A stretch of 64,000 nt of DNA. Source: Oscillospiraceae bacterium (GTDB taxonomy: Bacteria; Bacillota; Clostridia; Oscillospirales; Ruminococcaceae). The translations under genes and the position numbers were made by a program. The stretch lies in the NCBI GenBank assembly GCA_004557855.1, contig SFFJ01000001.1, positions 1 through 64,000 of the forward strand, in the 5' to 3' direction. Each line of letters begins with the position of its first letter. Within the stretch, counting starts at the first letter, position 1. Of the stretch, positions 9,153-18,118 are shown piece by piece. The notes under the pieces were generated by a model that saw nothing but the letters and a program-made list of their open reading frames with translations, made no database searches and was not told where the DNA came from.

Positions 9153-9165
9153 CTCGTGCCCTCCT

Positions 9166-10164
9166 TTACTCGAACAGCTCGTAAATTTCCTTGCGATTGC
9201 CGCAGCTGCGGCGAATCTTGAGTTTAGATTTGAGTACGATCTCCTGGGTTTCCACCTGATACAGCGCGCTGTCCTCAATCAGTTCAATGAGGCGGCGTGC
9301 CGCCACTGCGCCCAGCCGCTCCAGTGGGTGCTCCATGGTGGTCAGCGCCGGGGTAATAACAGCGGCAGCCTCACTGCCCGTAAAGCCCGCTACGGCCAAG
9401 CCATCCGGCAGCGGAATATTTTCCTCCCGCGCCGCCTTGATAACCCCCATTGCTATCGCATCACTGACGGCAAATACCGCCTGCGGCGGCTCTTCGGTGA
9501 GGATCGCCTCCCGGCAGGTGCGATATCCTCCGGCAACGCTGTCGTTGGCCTCCAGAATGCGGCACCGGCGATCATTCAATCCCAACGCTGCCGCCGCCTG
9601 CCGATAGCCGGCCGTAACCGCAGCTTTTTCCGGATAGCTTTGGTCGCTTTGCAGCAGCCAGATGGAGCGGTGCCCCATGGCATAGAGGTGGGCAAGCATC
9701 TTTTCGGCTGCGTCACGGTAATTGATGCCGCAGATATTGCAATTTTCCAACCGATCATAACTGCCCAGCAGCACCACCGGCACATCGGTCGGCAGGCTTT
9801 CCTGTGACAATGTGGATTCAGCCGCCACTAATATGCCAATGGGTTTTGCAGCAATTACCGCCTGCAGGCATGCTGCAGCCCCGCCGGGGACCTGTGCGGT
9901 CTCCACCAGATTGACCAGAATTCCCTTGGGTGCCAGCACCGACTGTACTCCAAGGAGCACCCCTTGTGCCCGTGCCGCGGCAGGAACGATAAGGGAAACA
10001 AAGCGCTTATTGCGGTTGACCGGCTTGGGGTCATAATTATACTTTTCAATAATGGCCTGTACCCGCTCCCGGGTCTCCGGCAGCACCGCTTCCGGATGAT
10101 TGATGACGCGGGAAATGGTGGCGACAGAAACGCCGGCTTCCTTTGCCAGCTCGCGGATATTCAC
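9166..10164 (-). CDS. LacI/GalR-family transcriptional regulator
   Basis: 332 aa from a GTG at 10164, preceded by GAGGAGG; this start gives the canonical LacI N terminus NIRELAKEAGVSVATISRVI (helix-turn-helix), followed by the hinge helix region ERVQAIIEKYNYDP. Residues 60-320 form a periplasmic-binding-protein-like ligand domain, with VVLLGSYDRL and FAVSDAIAMGVIKAAREENIPLPDGLAVAGF. It heads a two-gene unit with the PreA-like gene and probably controls the nucleobase cluster. A 24-bp palindrome (10194-10217) in its own leader suggests autoregulation. Confidence 0.9.
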   Translation of the reverse strand: MNIRELAKEAGVSVATISRVINHPEAVLPETRERVQAIIEKYNYDPKPVNRNKRFVSLIVPAAARAQGVLLGVQSVLAPKGILVNLVETAQVPGGAAACLQAVIAAKPIGILVAAESTLSQESLPTDVPVVLLGSYDRLENCNICGINYRDAAEKMLAHLYAMGHRSIWLLQSDQSYPEKAAVTAGYRQAAAALGLNDRRCRILEANDSVAGGYRTCREAILTEEPPQAVFAVSDAIAMGVIKAAREENIPLPDGLAVAGFTGSEAAAVITPALTTMEHPLERLGAVAARRLIELIEDSALYQVETQEIVLKSKLKIRRSCGNRKEIYELFE

Positions 10165-10193
10165 AAGCGCCCTCCTCTCATCTCTTTTTTCTA

Positions 10194-10217
10194 GTGTAAC
10201 ATATTTTGTTGTTACAC
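10194..10217. promoter_or_regulatory. Operator-like palindrome upstream of lacI-type gene
   Basis: GTGTAACA, 8 nt, TGTTACAC: perfect 8-bp half-sites 30 nt before the GTG start. The half-site matches the two palindromes at the permease promoter, although the spacer is 8 instead of 9 nt. Confidence 0.65.
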
Positions 10218-10414
10218 GCAAATTGTATTTTATATACACCTGTGAGCAGGGCGCACAGCAAATGCGCTCTCTCGTAAACGAGGTAGTAGGCGGCAAGTGC
10301 AGCCAGAATTCCGATGTATTGTTGCATCCGTAAGGTGTCCCGAAATAAATCTGATACAGCCGCAGGATGTCGTTGAGGCTGTCTGGTATTTCGTATGTGC
10401 GGTATTAATTGCTT

Positions 10415-11210
10415 TTATTTTATAGTCTCTGCTCTTTCGGTGATTATTTTAATCAACCTGTCTTTCAATTCATTCGGGAGCAATGACTCATTGCACATTT
10501 CAAGCCATTGCGGAGCGCGCTTAACAAGACTTTTGATAAGCTTTTCGGCGGTTTGGCGAGTGATACCGCAAGCATCTGCAAACTTCAAAAAATTGCCTTT
10601 GCGGATATTCATCTTTTTGCCGTTCATAGCAAGTGCGAACTGTTCTTGATCCAACGGCATATTTGCATTTACAGGCAGCAAATCATATGCCGGAGAAAGC
10701 ACGTATTTACCTGAAGCCTCTGCAGTTTCAATCAAAGAAAAGTTTTTCAGGTGCATATCCGGGATGCCGACGATAAAACAGAAAACAATTCTTACAAAAA
10801 ACTCTGCCATATCAATACCGACTCTTGATGAATATTGCTTAATTATTTTTGCACATCTCTCGTATGAGTTTCGATACTTATCCTCTGTAAGTCTTAAATC
10901 AAGCTGGCAAAAATCCTCCATAGCAAGCATTTCAATTTTATTGTCGCTGATATTTCGGTCGACTCGCTTTGTGATGTATGCCGGTCCGGTTTTGCCTTTG
11001 ATAAGTGCATGGGGAACTGTTGAAATTCCTGCCATATCTGCCATTGTCATTATGAGCTGTTCGGATTCGGGCAATGCCTCAAATTCGGCAACCTGCGGTT
11101 TAAGAATGTAACCTGTCGGATAGTTTACAAATGCTTTCTTTTGTTGTTTTGGCTTGGCGATATGCTATTGATAATCCAAATTCATAAATATCGCCAACAC
11201 AAATAGCGAG
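10415..11210 (-). pseudogene. 5'-truncated HipA-family kinase
   Basis: The C-terminal lobe of a HipA-like Ser/Thr kinase is recognisable: catalytic GIPDMHLKNFSLI (HipA motif D-x-H-x-K-N) and AYDLLPV, the DFG-equivalent region. The frame continues upstream of the first usable start (TTG at 11074) through GYILKPQVAEFEALPE, which is the expected HipA nucleotide-site strand. It runs open to 11210 with no start codon or ribosome binding site. The HipA N-terminal domain and P-loop are absent, so this is a remnant of a toxin-antitoxin kinase. No HipB-like antitoxin is seen nearby. Confidence 0.7.
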
Positions 11211-11430
11211 TTACTAACAAGCAAAGCATCGGAAAGAATTCCAAAATTCCCAATGCTACTGCTTTCTGTGCTGAAAGCTTTTTAACCTTCCTTACCCAGA
11301 ACTCGGAAAGTGCAGCCAAAGAGATGCCCACAACCCAATACCATAAAGTCCCAAAGAGTTGGTTGGTTAATACTCCCCATAAAATGGCTGTAAGAAAATC
11401 AAACACAATAAACAACTTAATCTTATCCAT
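11182..11430 (-). CDS. Small membrane protein, unknown function
   Basis: 82 aa with two to three hydrophobic segments (about 5-22, 27-42 and 58-76) separated by a basic loop (RKVKKLSAQK). The ATG at 11430 has a GAGGAG about 14 nt upstream, which is further than usual. Its 3' end overlaps the open frame of the hipA remnant by about 29 nt. No family is recognised. It lies in a decayed region and may itself be a relic. Confidence 0.4.
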   Translation of the reverse strand: MDKIKLFIVFDFLTAILWGVLTNQLFGTLWYWVVGISLAALSEFWVRKVKKLSAQKAVALGILEFFPMLCLLVTRYLCWRYL

Positions 11431-11490
11431 AAAAATATATAGTCATCTCCTCAGAAGCCAGGCATATGATAAGTAACAGTTACCTGAATA

Positions 11491-11583
11491 TCATACAGGA
11501 GACGGTTCTGCCATGGCAAGCTGGGGAACCAACATGAAAAGAATTATCAAGTAGCAAATGATGTTTCTTGTTATCTTTTTCAT
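11491..11583 (-). pseudogene. Orphan signal-peptide ORF (30 codons)
   Basis: A strong GGAGAC site 6 nt before the ATG opens an ORF that is almost only a Sec signal peptide: basic start KKITR, a hydrophobic stretch, then VPQLAMAEPSPV and a TGA. One frame over, the sequence continues as YDIQVTVTYHMPGF before another stop. This looks like the 5' end of a secreted protein gene broken by a frameshift, not a functional peptide. Confidence 0.45.
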
Positions 11584-11978
11584 TGTGTAGTCTCCTTTTT
11601 TGTTAATCTCTTTCTTCTTGTATGGTCAGCACTACTTCGCCATTGGAATCCACTCCCACCAAGTATTCTCACTATATATAACGGAATCAAAAGCAAAAAT
11701 GCAACATTCTTTCAATAGAAATTTATCATGAATACGCGGCCGGCAAAGTGAGGCACCGTGATATACCTCCTACTCTGTGGTCATCGGGCACATTTATGCT
11801 ACATTATTACAGTTTAATACTAACAGAACCGCTCCGGAAAATCAATTAAAGATATGGGCATAGCAGAAAAGCAGCAAAGGTCAGCAAGTAATGTGGGAAG
11901 GATGGGGCTCATGCTTATTCATCTGCAACTCCTGTCCTCTATTCGGTGCTCATTTATCGCACCCCTGCTCTGTCGCTA
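11584..11978. other. Decayed intergenic region
   Basis: About 395 nt with no complete gene. On the minus strand 11603-11668 reads EYLVGVDSNGEVVLTIQEER followed by an Asp codon and TAA, with no start, which may be the tail of a lost protein. An ORF often called here on the plus strand (11854 onward) has no ribosome binding site and becomes meaningful only in its last 22 codons (spoVT tail). Confidence 0.4.
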
Positions 11979-12045
11979 CGGTGACGCCGAGCAAAAGCTC
12001 ATTCAGGCGGCGGCGAGCTACTTGGGAAAACAGATGGAGCTGTAA
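11979..12045 (+). pseudogene. spoVT: spoVT 3'-end remnant, copy 2
   Basis: The last 21 codons read GDAEQKLIQAAASYLGKQMEL then TAA in the split form GDAEQKLIQAAASY/LGKQMEL, nearly identical to the end of the 4369-4893 copy (GDAEQKFIQVAASY/LRKQMEL). The DNA match starts abruptly at CGGTGACGCCGAGCA. Upstream sequence is unrelated to spoVT. Confidence 0.75.
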
Positions 12046-12057
12046 TGGATATAGGTG

Positions 12058-12085
12058 CGCCCTCCGGTCGAGTGATTGGAGGGCG
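12058..12085. repeat. CGCCCTCC/GGAGGGCG hairpin, copy A
   Basis: CGCCCTCC, a GGTCGAGTGATT loop, GGAGGGCG, 12 nt after the spoVT tail. The same hairpin with nearly the same loop occurs at 21628-21653 and 24741-24770. It has no strong T tract here, so it may be an ancestral spoVT terminator or a small dispersed element. Confidence 0.7.
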
Positions 12086-12221
12086 ATATATTAGTGTTCA
12101 CTTAATGGCTGTTAGTCTGCCAAACCCATGCTTGTGCTTTTCAATTCACAATTACTGATACAGGGTATTACCGGTTCCTGTAAGCTATATCTTCTTTTAT
12201 CCTCTTTTCAATTTGCGCAAG

Positions 12222-12923
12222 TTATTGTACATTATTTGCTGTTTTCGGATGGGCCGAAAGGAACGATACAAATACATAGCGGCTGGTCAGCCTCTCTCCT
12301 GCCCATGAAATGCAGCGCCCCATGACAAATGCGCAAAATACCGTCCCGACCCCGATACCGCGAATACCGTGCAGGAAAATCAATGAAAGGGTCACTGTCA
12401 GGGTAAGACAGGCCAGGTCGAAACGGGTCTTTACGGTTTTATAGGGCTTATTCAAAATAGCCGCCAACTCCCGCGGAAAAAGATCGGTGGGGATAATCGG
12501 AAGCTTACAGCAGTTTGAAAGAGCAATGCCAAGGGTCAGCGCTGCAAAGCTGATGAGGAAATAGACAACCCGCAGCACAGGGGTCAGCGGCAGCTTGTTG
12601 ATCCACAGTGCATGGACGTCCATCATCTCGCCAAAAGCGAACCCCACCAGAAATGCCAGTAGATAGTCGGGAACAAACCTCCGGCGCAGCAGCATCAAGA
12701 CCGCAACTAATGAGGTTTGAAAAATATAAGTCCAGGTTCCAAGGCTCCAGATCGGCAGGACCTCCGAAATGACATACGGCACCGAGGAGATGGAGGAAAT
12801 CCCCGCACCGCTGTAAAGCATCAAATAGACTGCAAAGCTGTTCAGTACCGCAATGATACACAGTGCCAGCTCTCCGCAGAAAATGTGCCGGGGACGGTGC
12901 TGGCTATGAATTTGGATGGACAT
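12222..12923 (-). CDS. YczE/YitT-like integral membrane protein
   Basis: 233 aa from the ATG at 12923 (GGCGGG 6-8 nt upstream); a GTG 42 nt further out is also in frame. Five to six membrane segments are visible, with an AIVLNS/YLMLYSGAGISSISSVPY-type N-terminal region and the conserved LPIIPTDLFPRELA segment (about 150-165) typical of the YczE/DUF6198 group. Function in the family is unknown, although B. subtilis YczE lies beside surfactin genes. It is followed on the same strand by nothing close; the hydrolase gene downstream of the 13.0 kb gap lies upstream in transcription order. Confidence 0.65.
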   Translation of the reverse strand: MSIQIHSQHRPRHIFCGELALCIIAVLNSFAVYLMLYSGAGISSISSVPYVISEVLPIWSLGTWTYIFQTSLVAVLMLLRRRFVPDYLLAFLVGFAFGEMMDVHALWINKLPLTPVLRVVYFLISFAALTLGIALSNCCKLPIIPTDLFPRELAAILNKPYKTVKTRFDLACLTLTVTLSLIFLHGIRGIGVGTVFCAFVMGRCISWAGERLTSRYVFVSFLSAHPKTANNVQ

Positions 12924-13094
12924 AAGAATACCCGCCTTTCGGATATTGTTGAATACGTAAAACACGCACCGGGACGCTGTGCCCGATGCGTGCTGTGCCG
13001 TGCGTCCCCGCGGCTCCCCCTACCGGAAGCCGCAGGAGAACATACACGGGCAATGAACCCCTATCGTTTCCGTAGTTTTTTGAGGAGGAAAAGT

Positions 13095-15215
13095 TCAGAT
13101 GGAAACGACCATGTGGGAGATGGTGAAGACAAGGACGATAAATGCGGTAAGGAAGCCGCCCAGCCATACGGAGCCGGTCTTTTTGTGCAGGACACGGCTC
13201 ATCACAGCGGTGATAGGCAGGATGAACAGCAAACCAAACAGCATGATGCCGGCAAGCGCGGTGGGGAAAGACATGCCGACAGCCGCGAGCCATTCGGGGG
13301 AGGTAGTGCCGGGGATGTACTGGATCCCACGGACGCCGGTGGAGAACAGCTTACCGTAATCATAGGCAAACATTACAGCCAGACCGCCGCAGGAAACAAC
13401 GGCGCAAAGCAGGTAATTGAGCCAAGCCGGAGCATTATTGATGCGGGTAAGGGAATTATAGATCACGCTGCACAGCAGGAAGAACAGTAGCCAGACGGGC
13501 AGATACTTGAAGAATGCGACCCAATGGGTGCTGTCCATCGGCATGATGTTGAACTTGAAGAAGGAGAAATTGGTGCCGGAAAGGGCGGAGCAGGCATACA
13601 CAACCGCATAAATCCCGCCAAAGGAGAGAACTGCCAGCAGCAGGCTCTTCAAAATCTGTGTGAAGGGGAGCTTCAGCCCGGTATTGTCAAGCGTTGCGCC
13701 CTTTTTACGACCAATAAGGAAGAATACCAGCAGATAAAGCACCAGGAATACCCCGCCCACAACGCCGTTAAACAGCATCAGGGAGTTCATCGGAGCCATA
13801 TTAAAGAAGCTGTTGGGCATGAACTTGGTAAGGAATTTGAACCACTGGGGCTGCATGTAGTAGGGATATCCCACCAACCAGTAGTACAGCAGCGGTGCAG
13901 GCAGCAGGAAGATGATGTAGGGAATAATATAGCCGATCACACCCTTTGCACCGTGAACGGTGCTCATGGAAGGTGCCGCAGGACGAACGATAGTGGAGAA
14001 GAAAGGAACACGCAGCAGGGTGAGCGCCAGCGCAACAAAGGCAACCAGCGTAGCGCACAGCCCGATCAGGCCGCAGGCGGCACGACCGTGCCATACCTGC
14101 TGGGTGGGTTCAATGGTAGCAACGCCGCCCCGCAGGGTGATATCAAAGAAATCCATGCCATAGCTGATGGCGGTCTCATCATAGTAGGTATCGGAATGGG
14201 TACCGTCAAAGCTATAAGCGGCACGAATGGGTTTCATGGTCACGGCAGCGCTGGCGGCAGCAGTTACGGCCTCCTCACGGGTGAGGGGTGTAGCGCTGGC
14301 ATCGCCGTACATAAAATAGGTGCCGGAGGGAACATTGGTAGCACCGCCGGTGCCGTAGGCAAACTTAAAGCTGCTGGTGTACTGGCTGGAATCCTCCACG
14401 CCCCACAGAAGTCCGGAGAATTCATCGTAGGTGCCCTGGATGGTGCAGATATTGACCGGTGCGGCAAACAGCGGGAATACGCCATTTTCTGCGGTAACGC
14501 CATTGTAGGTCAAGTCGTTGATATTACGGACATTGTAATTGTAGCCGGTGAGTACCATAGAACCGGGCAGCACGATTCCGGAGTTCATCGCCGCACCGTA
14601 GGCGGTGTAAGCAGCGGTTGTCTCATCGGAGCCTGCCGCAACTGCTTCGTTATAGGCTACAGTATAGGCTGCTTGCCATTTGGCATAGGCAAGATAAGCG
14701 CCCTCCTGGATGGCAGCGGTACCCATCGAGTGACCGAGCATGCCGATCTTGGTCAGGTCGATGAAGTCATAGTTTTTGAACTGCTGAAGGGCGGAATAGC
14801 TTCCGAGGTCGGGGGCGTAGTTTTCCACGTTCCCCATTTCTGCCTGTTTGTAGCCATCGGGCGGCAGGGTGCTTTCACCATGGCCGTACATATCCAGCGC
14901 CATTACCACATACCCGCGGCGGCTCAATTCAATGGCGTTCGCCTCCATGGCATCCTCGCTGGCGGTATAGCCGTGGCACAGCAGGATTGCCGGAGCCGGG
15001 GTTTCCGCAGTAGCTGTTTCCGGGATAAAGAGCTTTGCGTGGCTGGAGGCGCCGACATCGGTGGTAAATGTCAGCTCCTCGGTGCGGACTGATCCGCCTG
15101 CGGTTTGAATGTTGTGTCCGATAACCGAGGTAACGACCATCAGCACCAAACATACAGCCAGCACAATGGCGGACGCACGCCATTTGATCGGGGTTTTGTT
15201 CATTGACTGTTCCAT
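13095..15215 (-). CDS. Alpha/beta hydrolase fused to a multi-pass membrane domain
   Basis: 706 aa. A membrane helix at about 13-33 is followed by an extracellular alpha/beta hydrolase domain (about 45-370). It has the oxyanion region LLCHGYTAS (78-86), YGHGES and the nucleophile elbow GHSMG with Ser163. The likely catalytic His is in FDGTHSDTYYDE near 350. From about 385 to 706 there are eight or so membrane helices. The catalytic domain should face outside, acting on an ester or amide in the envelope or on a peptide. A weak GAGAGG site precedes the ATG. The fold call is secure; the substrate is unknown. Confidence 0.75.
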   Translation of the reverse strand: MEQSMNKTPIKWRASAIVLAVCLVLMVVTSVIGHNIQTAGGSVRTEELTFTTDVGASSHAKLFIPETATAETPAPAILLCHGYTASEDAMEANAIELSRRGYVVMALDMYGHGESTLPPDGYKQAEMGNVENYAPDLGSYSALQQFKNYDFIDLTKIGMLGHSMGTAAIQEGAYLAYAKWQAAYTVAYNEAVAAGSDETTAAYTAYGAAMNSGIVLPGSMVLTGYNYNVRNINDLTYNGVTAENGVFPLFAAPVNICTIQGTYDEFSGLLWGVEDSSQYTSSFKFAYGTGGATNVPSGTYFMYGDASATPLTREEAVTAAASAAVTMKPIRAAYSFDGTHSDTYYDETAISYGMDFFDITLRGGVATIEPTQQVWHGRAACGLIGLCATLVAFVALALTLLRVPFFSTIVRPAAPSMSTVHGAKGVIGYIIPYIIFLLPAPLLYYWLVGYPYYMQPQWFKFLTKFMPNSFFNMAPMNSLMLFNGVVGGVFLVLYLLVFFLIGRKKGATLDNTGLKLPFTQILKSLLLAVLSFGGIYAVVYACSALSGTNFSFFKFNIMPMDSTHWVAFFKYLPVWLLFFLLCSVIYNSLTRINNAPAWLNYLLCAVVSCGGLAVMFAYDYGKLFSTGVRGIQYIPGTTSPEWLAAVGMSFPTALAGIMLFGLLFILPITAVMSRVLHKKTGSVWLGGFLTAFIVLVFTISHMVVSI

Positions 15216-16202
15216 ATTAAGCCTCTCTTATTGATCTTCAAATCCCTTCGCAAAGCGGCGGCGAAGGTTCGAGCAATGCCGGGAAAGCCCGCTTTCGTGC
15301 CCGATTATAGCGGGAGGAAAACAGTTTGTAAATAGGGATAAACAAAGTTTGTCAAGTGCGTGTGGTTCAGGCGGATATTTTTGTCTATTTTTTGTGGGGT
15401 GCATATCACTTTACGATGAACCGCCGAAGCTTTTCCGGGATAAAAAACAAAAAACAGCCGCGTAGTTTGATGCATAATTGCAACAAACCATTTTCGGCTG
15501 TTTTTCGCGATACGGATTTTCCTTTATATTTCTTTGTTTTTTTATTTTTATTAATAATAAATGAGCATAATCCTTTGATGCAAATGTGAAACAAGTTGCA
15601 AAAATGAAACACCATTTTCCTTTTTGATATGCATCGCCTCCGGGAAAGGCCCCGTCCCCTGCCTAAATGAATCCCACTGTTTTTCCATACTACAAGCCCA
15701 AAGCCGGTATGACCTTCACATCGAAAGGCATTAAAAGCACAAGTCAGTTTGCACGGCAAAAACAGTACACACCCTCTTTGAACTTTGTAGCCGATTGCAA
15801 AGCATATCCAGTCGGACGAATACGCTGTGTTTCCCGGTGTATGAGTATTGTGGGTTATATCCCCCTAGCTGCGCCCCATGTTACTGTAATGATTCCACGG
15901 CCTTCTTGTACGCACCCTCTTTCGCGAAAAGGAATACGGTTACAGCGTATAACTCGCCGGTTTATCCGACCGTTCTAACCGTCGAAGGCGTTTTATGCCG
16001 GCAGAATGTCAGCGGAATGATCCCGTGCTTCACATCGTTTTCATTCCTCGTTGTGCAGGCAGGCAATGCAGCATGAGATGTTTTGGGACTTACGCATTTC
16101 TTATTGTATGCTGAAAACCACTCGCCTAGCGAGTGGTTTTCGATAGACAAAAAGCGATCGACAGAGCCGGCCGCTTTTGTATTGGGTCGCACCGCTAAAG
16201 CT
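15216..16202. other. One-kilobase region without a convincing gene
   Basis: No ORF here has both a ribosome binding site and protein-like composition on either strand. Visible structures are an AAAAACAGCCG/CGGCTGTTTTT inverted repeat whose arms lie at about 15450-15460 and 15495-15505, a very AT-rich tract (15520-15560), and a perfect hairpin at 16113-16141. Confidence 0.5.
16113..16141. terminator. Perfect 13-bp hairpin in non-coding DNA
   Basis: GAAAACCACTCGC, CTA loop, GCGAGTGGTTTTC. A-rich and T-rich flanks are part of the stem, so it could terminate transcription in either direction; no gene lies directly before it on the plus strand. Confidence 0.5.
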
Positions 16203-16244
16203 ACCCGAAACAAAAGAGCAGCCCTCAATTGCGAGAACTGCTCT
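16203..16244 (-). terminator. Terminator of the ABC exporter operon
   Basis: Ten nt past the stop of the downstream ABC gene, AGAGCAG pairs with CTGCTCT and on the minus strand is followed by TTTTGTTTC. Confidence 0.75.
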
Positions 16245-16253
16245 ATCTGTGTT

Positions 16254-18116
16254 TTATTCCGTATAATACTGCGCCTGTGCGTTCCAAAGAGCGTAGTATT
16301 TGCCGCCCCGATCGGCGAGCAATTCGTCATGGCTGCCCTGCTGGATGATCTCTCCTTCGTGAAACACGGCAATCTCGTCACAAAATTTACAGGAGGACAG
16401 CCGGTGGGAGATATAGATCGCGGTCTTATCGCCTGCGATCTCATCGAACTTACTGTAAATCTCCGCTTCGGCGATGGGGTCAAGCGCCGCGGTCGGCTCA
16501 TCTAGAATGATGAACGGCGCATCCTTGTAGAGCGCACGGGCAATGGCGATCTTTTGTGCTTCGCCGCCGGAAACCTCTACACCGTCATCGGATAGATTTT
16601 TGTAAAGCATGGTGTCCAATCCCTTTTCCAGCGTTGCCAGTCGCTCCCCGAAGCCTGCATCGATCAGCGCATCTTTTGCCCGTTCGCGGTCATAGACCAA
16701 GCTGCCTGCTACATTGTTGCCCAATGGCTGGCAGATGAGCTGAAAATCCTGAAAGACTACGGAGAAAATGCGCATGTAATCATCGTAGCGGTACTTACGG
16801 ATGTCAATGCCGTTGAGCAGAATCTGCCCCTCCTGCGGGTCGTACAGACGGCACAGCAGCTTGATGAAGGTGGTTTTGCCGCTGCCGTTTTCACCCACGA
16901 TGGCAAGGCGCCTGCCGACCTTGAACTTCATATTCACATGGCGCAGCGCCCAGAGATCGGAGCCGGGATAACGGAAGGAAACATCCTTAAACTCCACATC
17001 ATAGCGCCGGTCGGAGCGCTTCTCGGTGGTAAGGCTGCCCTGATACATTGTGTTGGGGATGTCCAGAAATGCAAAGGTCTTTTCCAGATACGATGTATTG
17101 GCCTTCAGAACGCCGATCATATCGGTGAGTGAAAACACATTAGCGACCATCGCCGTGGCTGCACCGATATACTGGGTGCAGCTTCCCACATCAAATGCGC
17201 CGCCCAGCGCTTTTAAGCAGGTGAACAGGTAGATCATACCGGTCGTGAGCGTTGTGATGCTGACGCCGAGGCTTGCATAGACGCCCATTTTCCCCCTTGC
17301 AAGCTTTGCAAAAACACCGTGGGCGCCGAAAACGGAGTCGCCGCTCCAGTAGGCGCGGACCAGCCGCTGCTGATCGTTCATGCGAATATCGATCGCGCGC
17401 CCCTTATCCTGACCTATAAATCCGAAATGGCTGAACTTCCGGTTTGCGAAGGTCGCTTCCTCCGAAAAATCCCCCCAACACTGCACCGCACCGGCGCTGA
17501 GCTGACCGGCAAGGACGCTGATGATCAAAATCCCCGCCGCCAGAACAAGAACAAAGATCGGATTATTCAGCACGACCAGCCAGCCGGCACTGCTCGGCAC
17601 GGGTGTGGTGAACAGACTAACGGTCAGCGCCGCACCGCTGAACAGACCGAGGATACCGGTCACTACGCCGGAATAGATCCCATGAACGCGCATGAGCCCC
17701 CAGCCCGACCAATTCTCATTTTGCTTGATCTGCTCACGCAGGTCATGATTTTCCTGCTTGTCCAGCTCCGAATAATCCAAACGGAACATCTTATTGACAA
17801 ACAGCATATCCTTGCGCCCGTACAGGTCCTCCAGCAGCGTATTATAGCGCCGATAGAGAAGTGCTTTTCCGATCGCCGCAAGTCCCACGCACAGCACCCC
17901 CGCCAGTACCCACCGCCAAAGGATCTCCGCACGGCGAAGCATTGCCAGCTCCGTCAGAATCCTTGCCGAGAAGAAAACGGTCACATACGGCGTGATTGCA
18001 CCGAACAGGCAGTACAGGGTCAAAACCGGGAAAAACCGCGGCGTTACACTATGCAGTTCCTTGATGGCGCGCAGATGCATTGCAGCAGCCTTGCGCATCG
18101 TTACTTTTTCCTTCAT
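16254..18116 (-). CDS. ABC exporter half-transporter (permease fused to ATPase), second of pair
   Basis: 620 aa. An N-terminal six-helix export domain (about 25-330) is followed by the nucleotide-binding domain. Walker A is GENGSGKTT (about 418), the Q-loop VFQDFQ, signature VSGGEAQ, Walker B FIILDEPTAALDP and switch His in YISHRLSS. Both halves of the ATPase motifs are intact. The start lies 2 nt past the stop of the partner gene, so translation is probably coupled and the two should form a heterodimer. With the adjacent AgrC-like kinase and LytTR regulator, export of a peptide or antimicrobial resistance is likely; no substrate peptide gene was identified. Confidence 0.88.
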   Translation of the reverse strand: MKEKVTMRKAAAMHLRAIKELHSVTPRFFPVLTLYCLFGAITPYVTVFFSARILTELAMLRRAEILWRWVLAGVLCVGLAAIGKALLYRRYNTLLEDLYGRKDMLFVNKMFRLDYSELDKQENHDLREQIKQNENWSGWGLMRVHGIYSGVVTGILGLFSGAALTVSLFTTPVPSSAGWLVVLNNPIFVLVLAAGILIISVLAGQLSAGAVQCWGDFSEEATFANRKFSHFGFIGQDKGRAIDIRMNDQQRLVRAYWSGDSVFGAHGVFAKLARGKMGVYASLGVSITTLTTGMIYLFTCLKALGGAFDVGSCTQYIGAATAMVANVFSLTDMIGVLKANTSYLEKTFAFLDIPNTMYQGSLTTEKRSDRRYDVEFKDVSFRYPGSDLWALRHVNMKFKVGRRLAIVGENGSGKTTFIKLLCRLYDPQEGQILLNGIDIRKYRYDDYMRIFSVVFQDFQLICQPLGNNVAGSLVYDRERAKDALIDAGFGERLATLEKGLDTMLYKNLSDDGVEVSGGEAQKIAIARALYKDAPFIILDEPTAALDPIAEAEIYSKFDEIAGDKTAIYISHRLSSCKFCDEIAVFHEGEIIQQGSHDELLADRGGKYYALWNAQAQYYTE

Positions 18117-18118
18117 AT

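Noticed and set aside
11854..12045. 63-codon ORF as a separate small gene
   Set aside because: Only the last 22 codons are meaningful and they are the tail of spoVT; the start lacks a ribosome site.
13524..15092. 522-codon plus-strand ORF opposite the membrane hydrolase gene
   Set aside because: Shadow of a gene with a clear GHSMG motif and membrane helices.
15667..15978. 103-codon plus-strand ORF in the 1-kb gap
   Set aside because: No ribosome site and no protein-like pattern.
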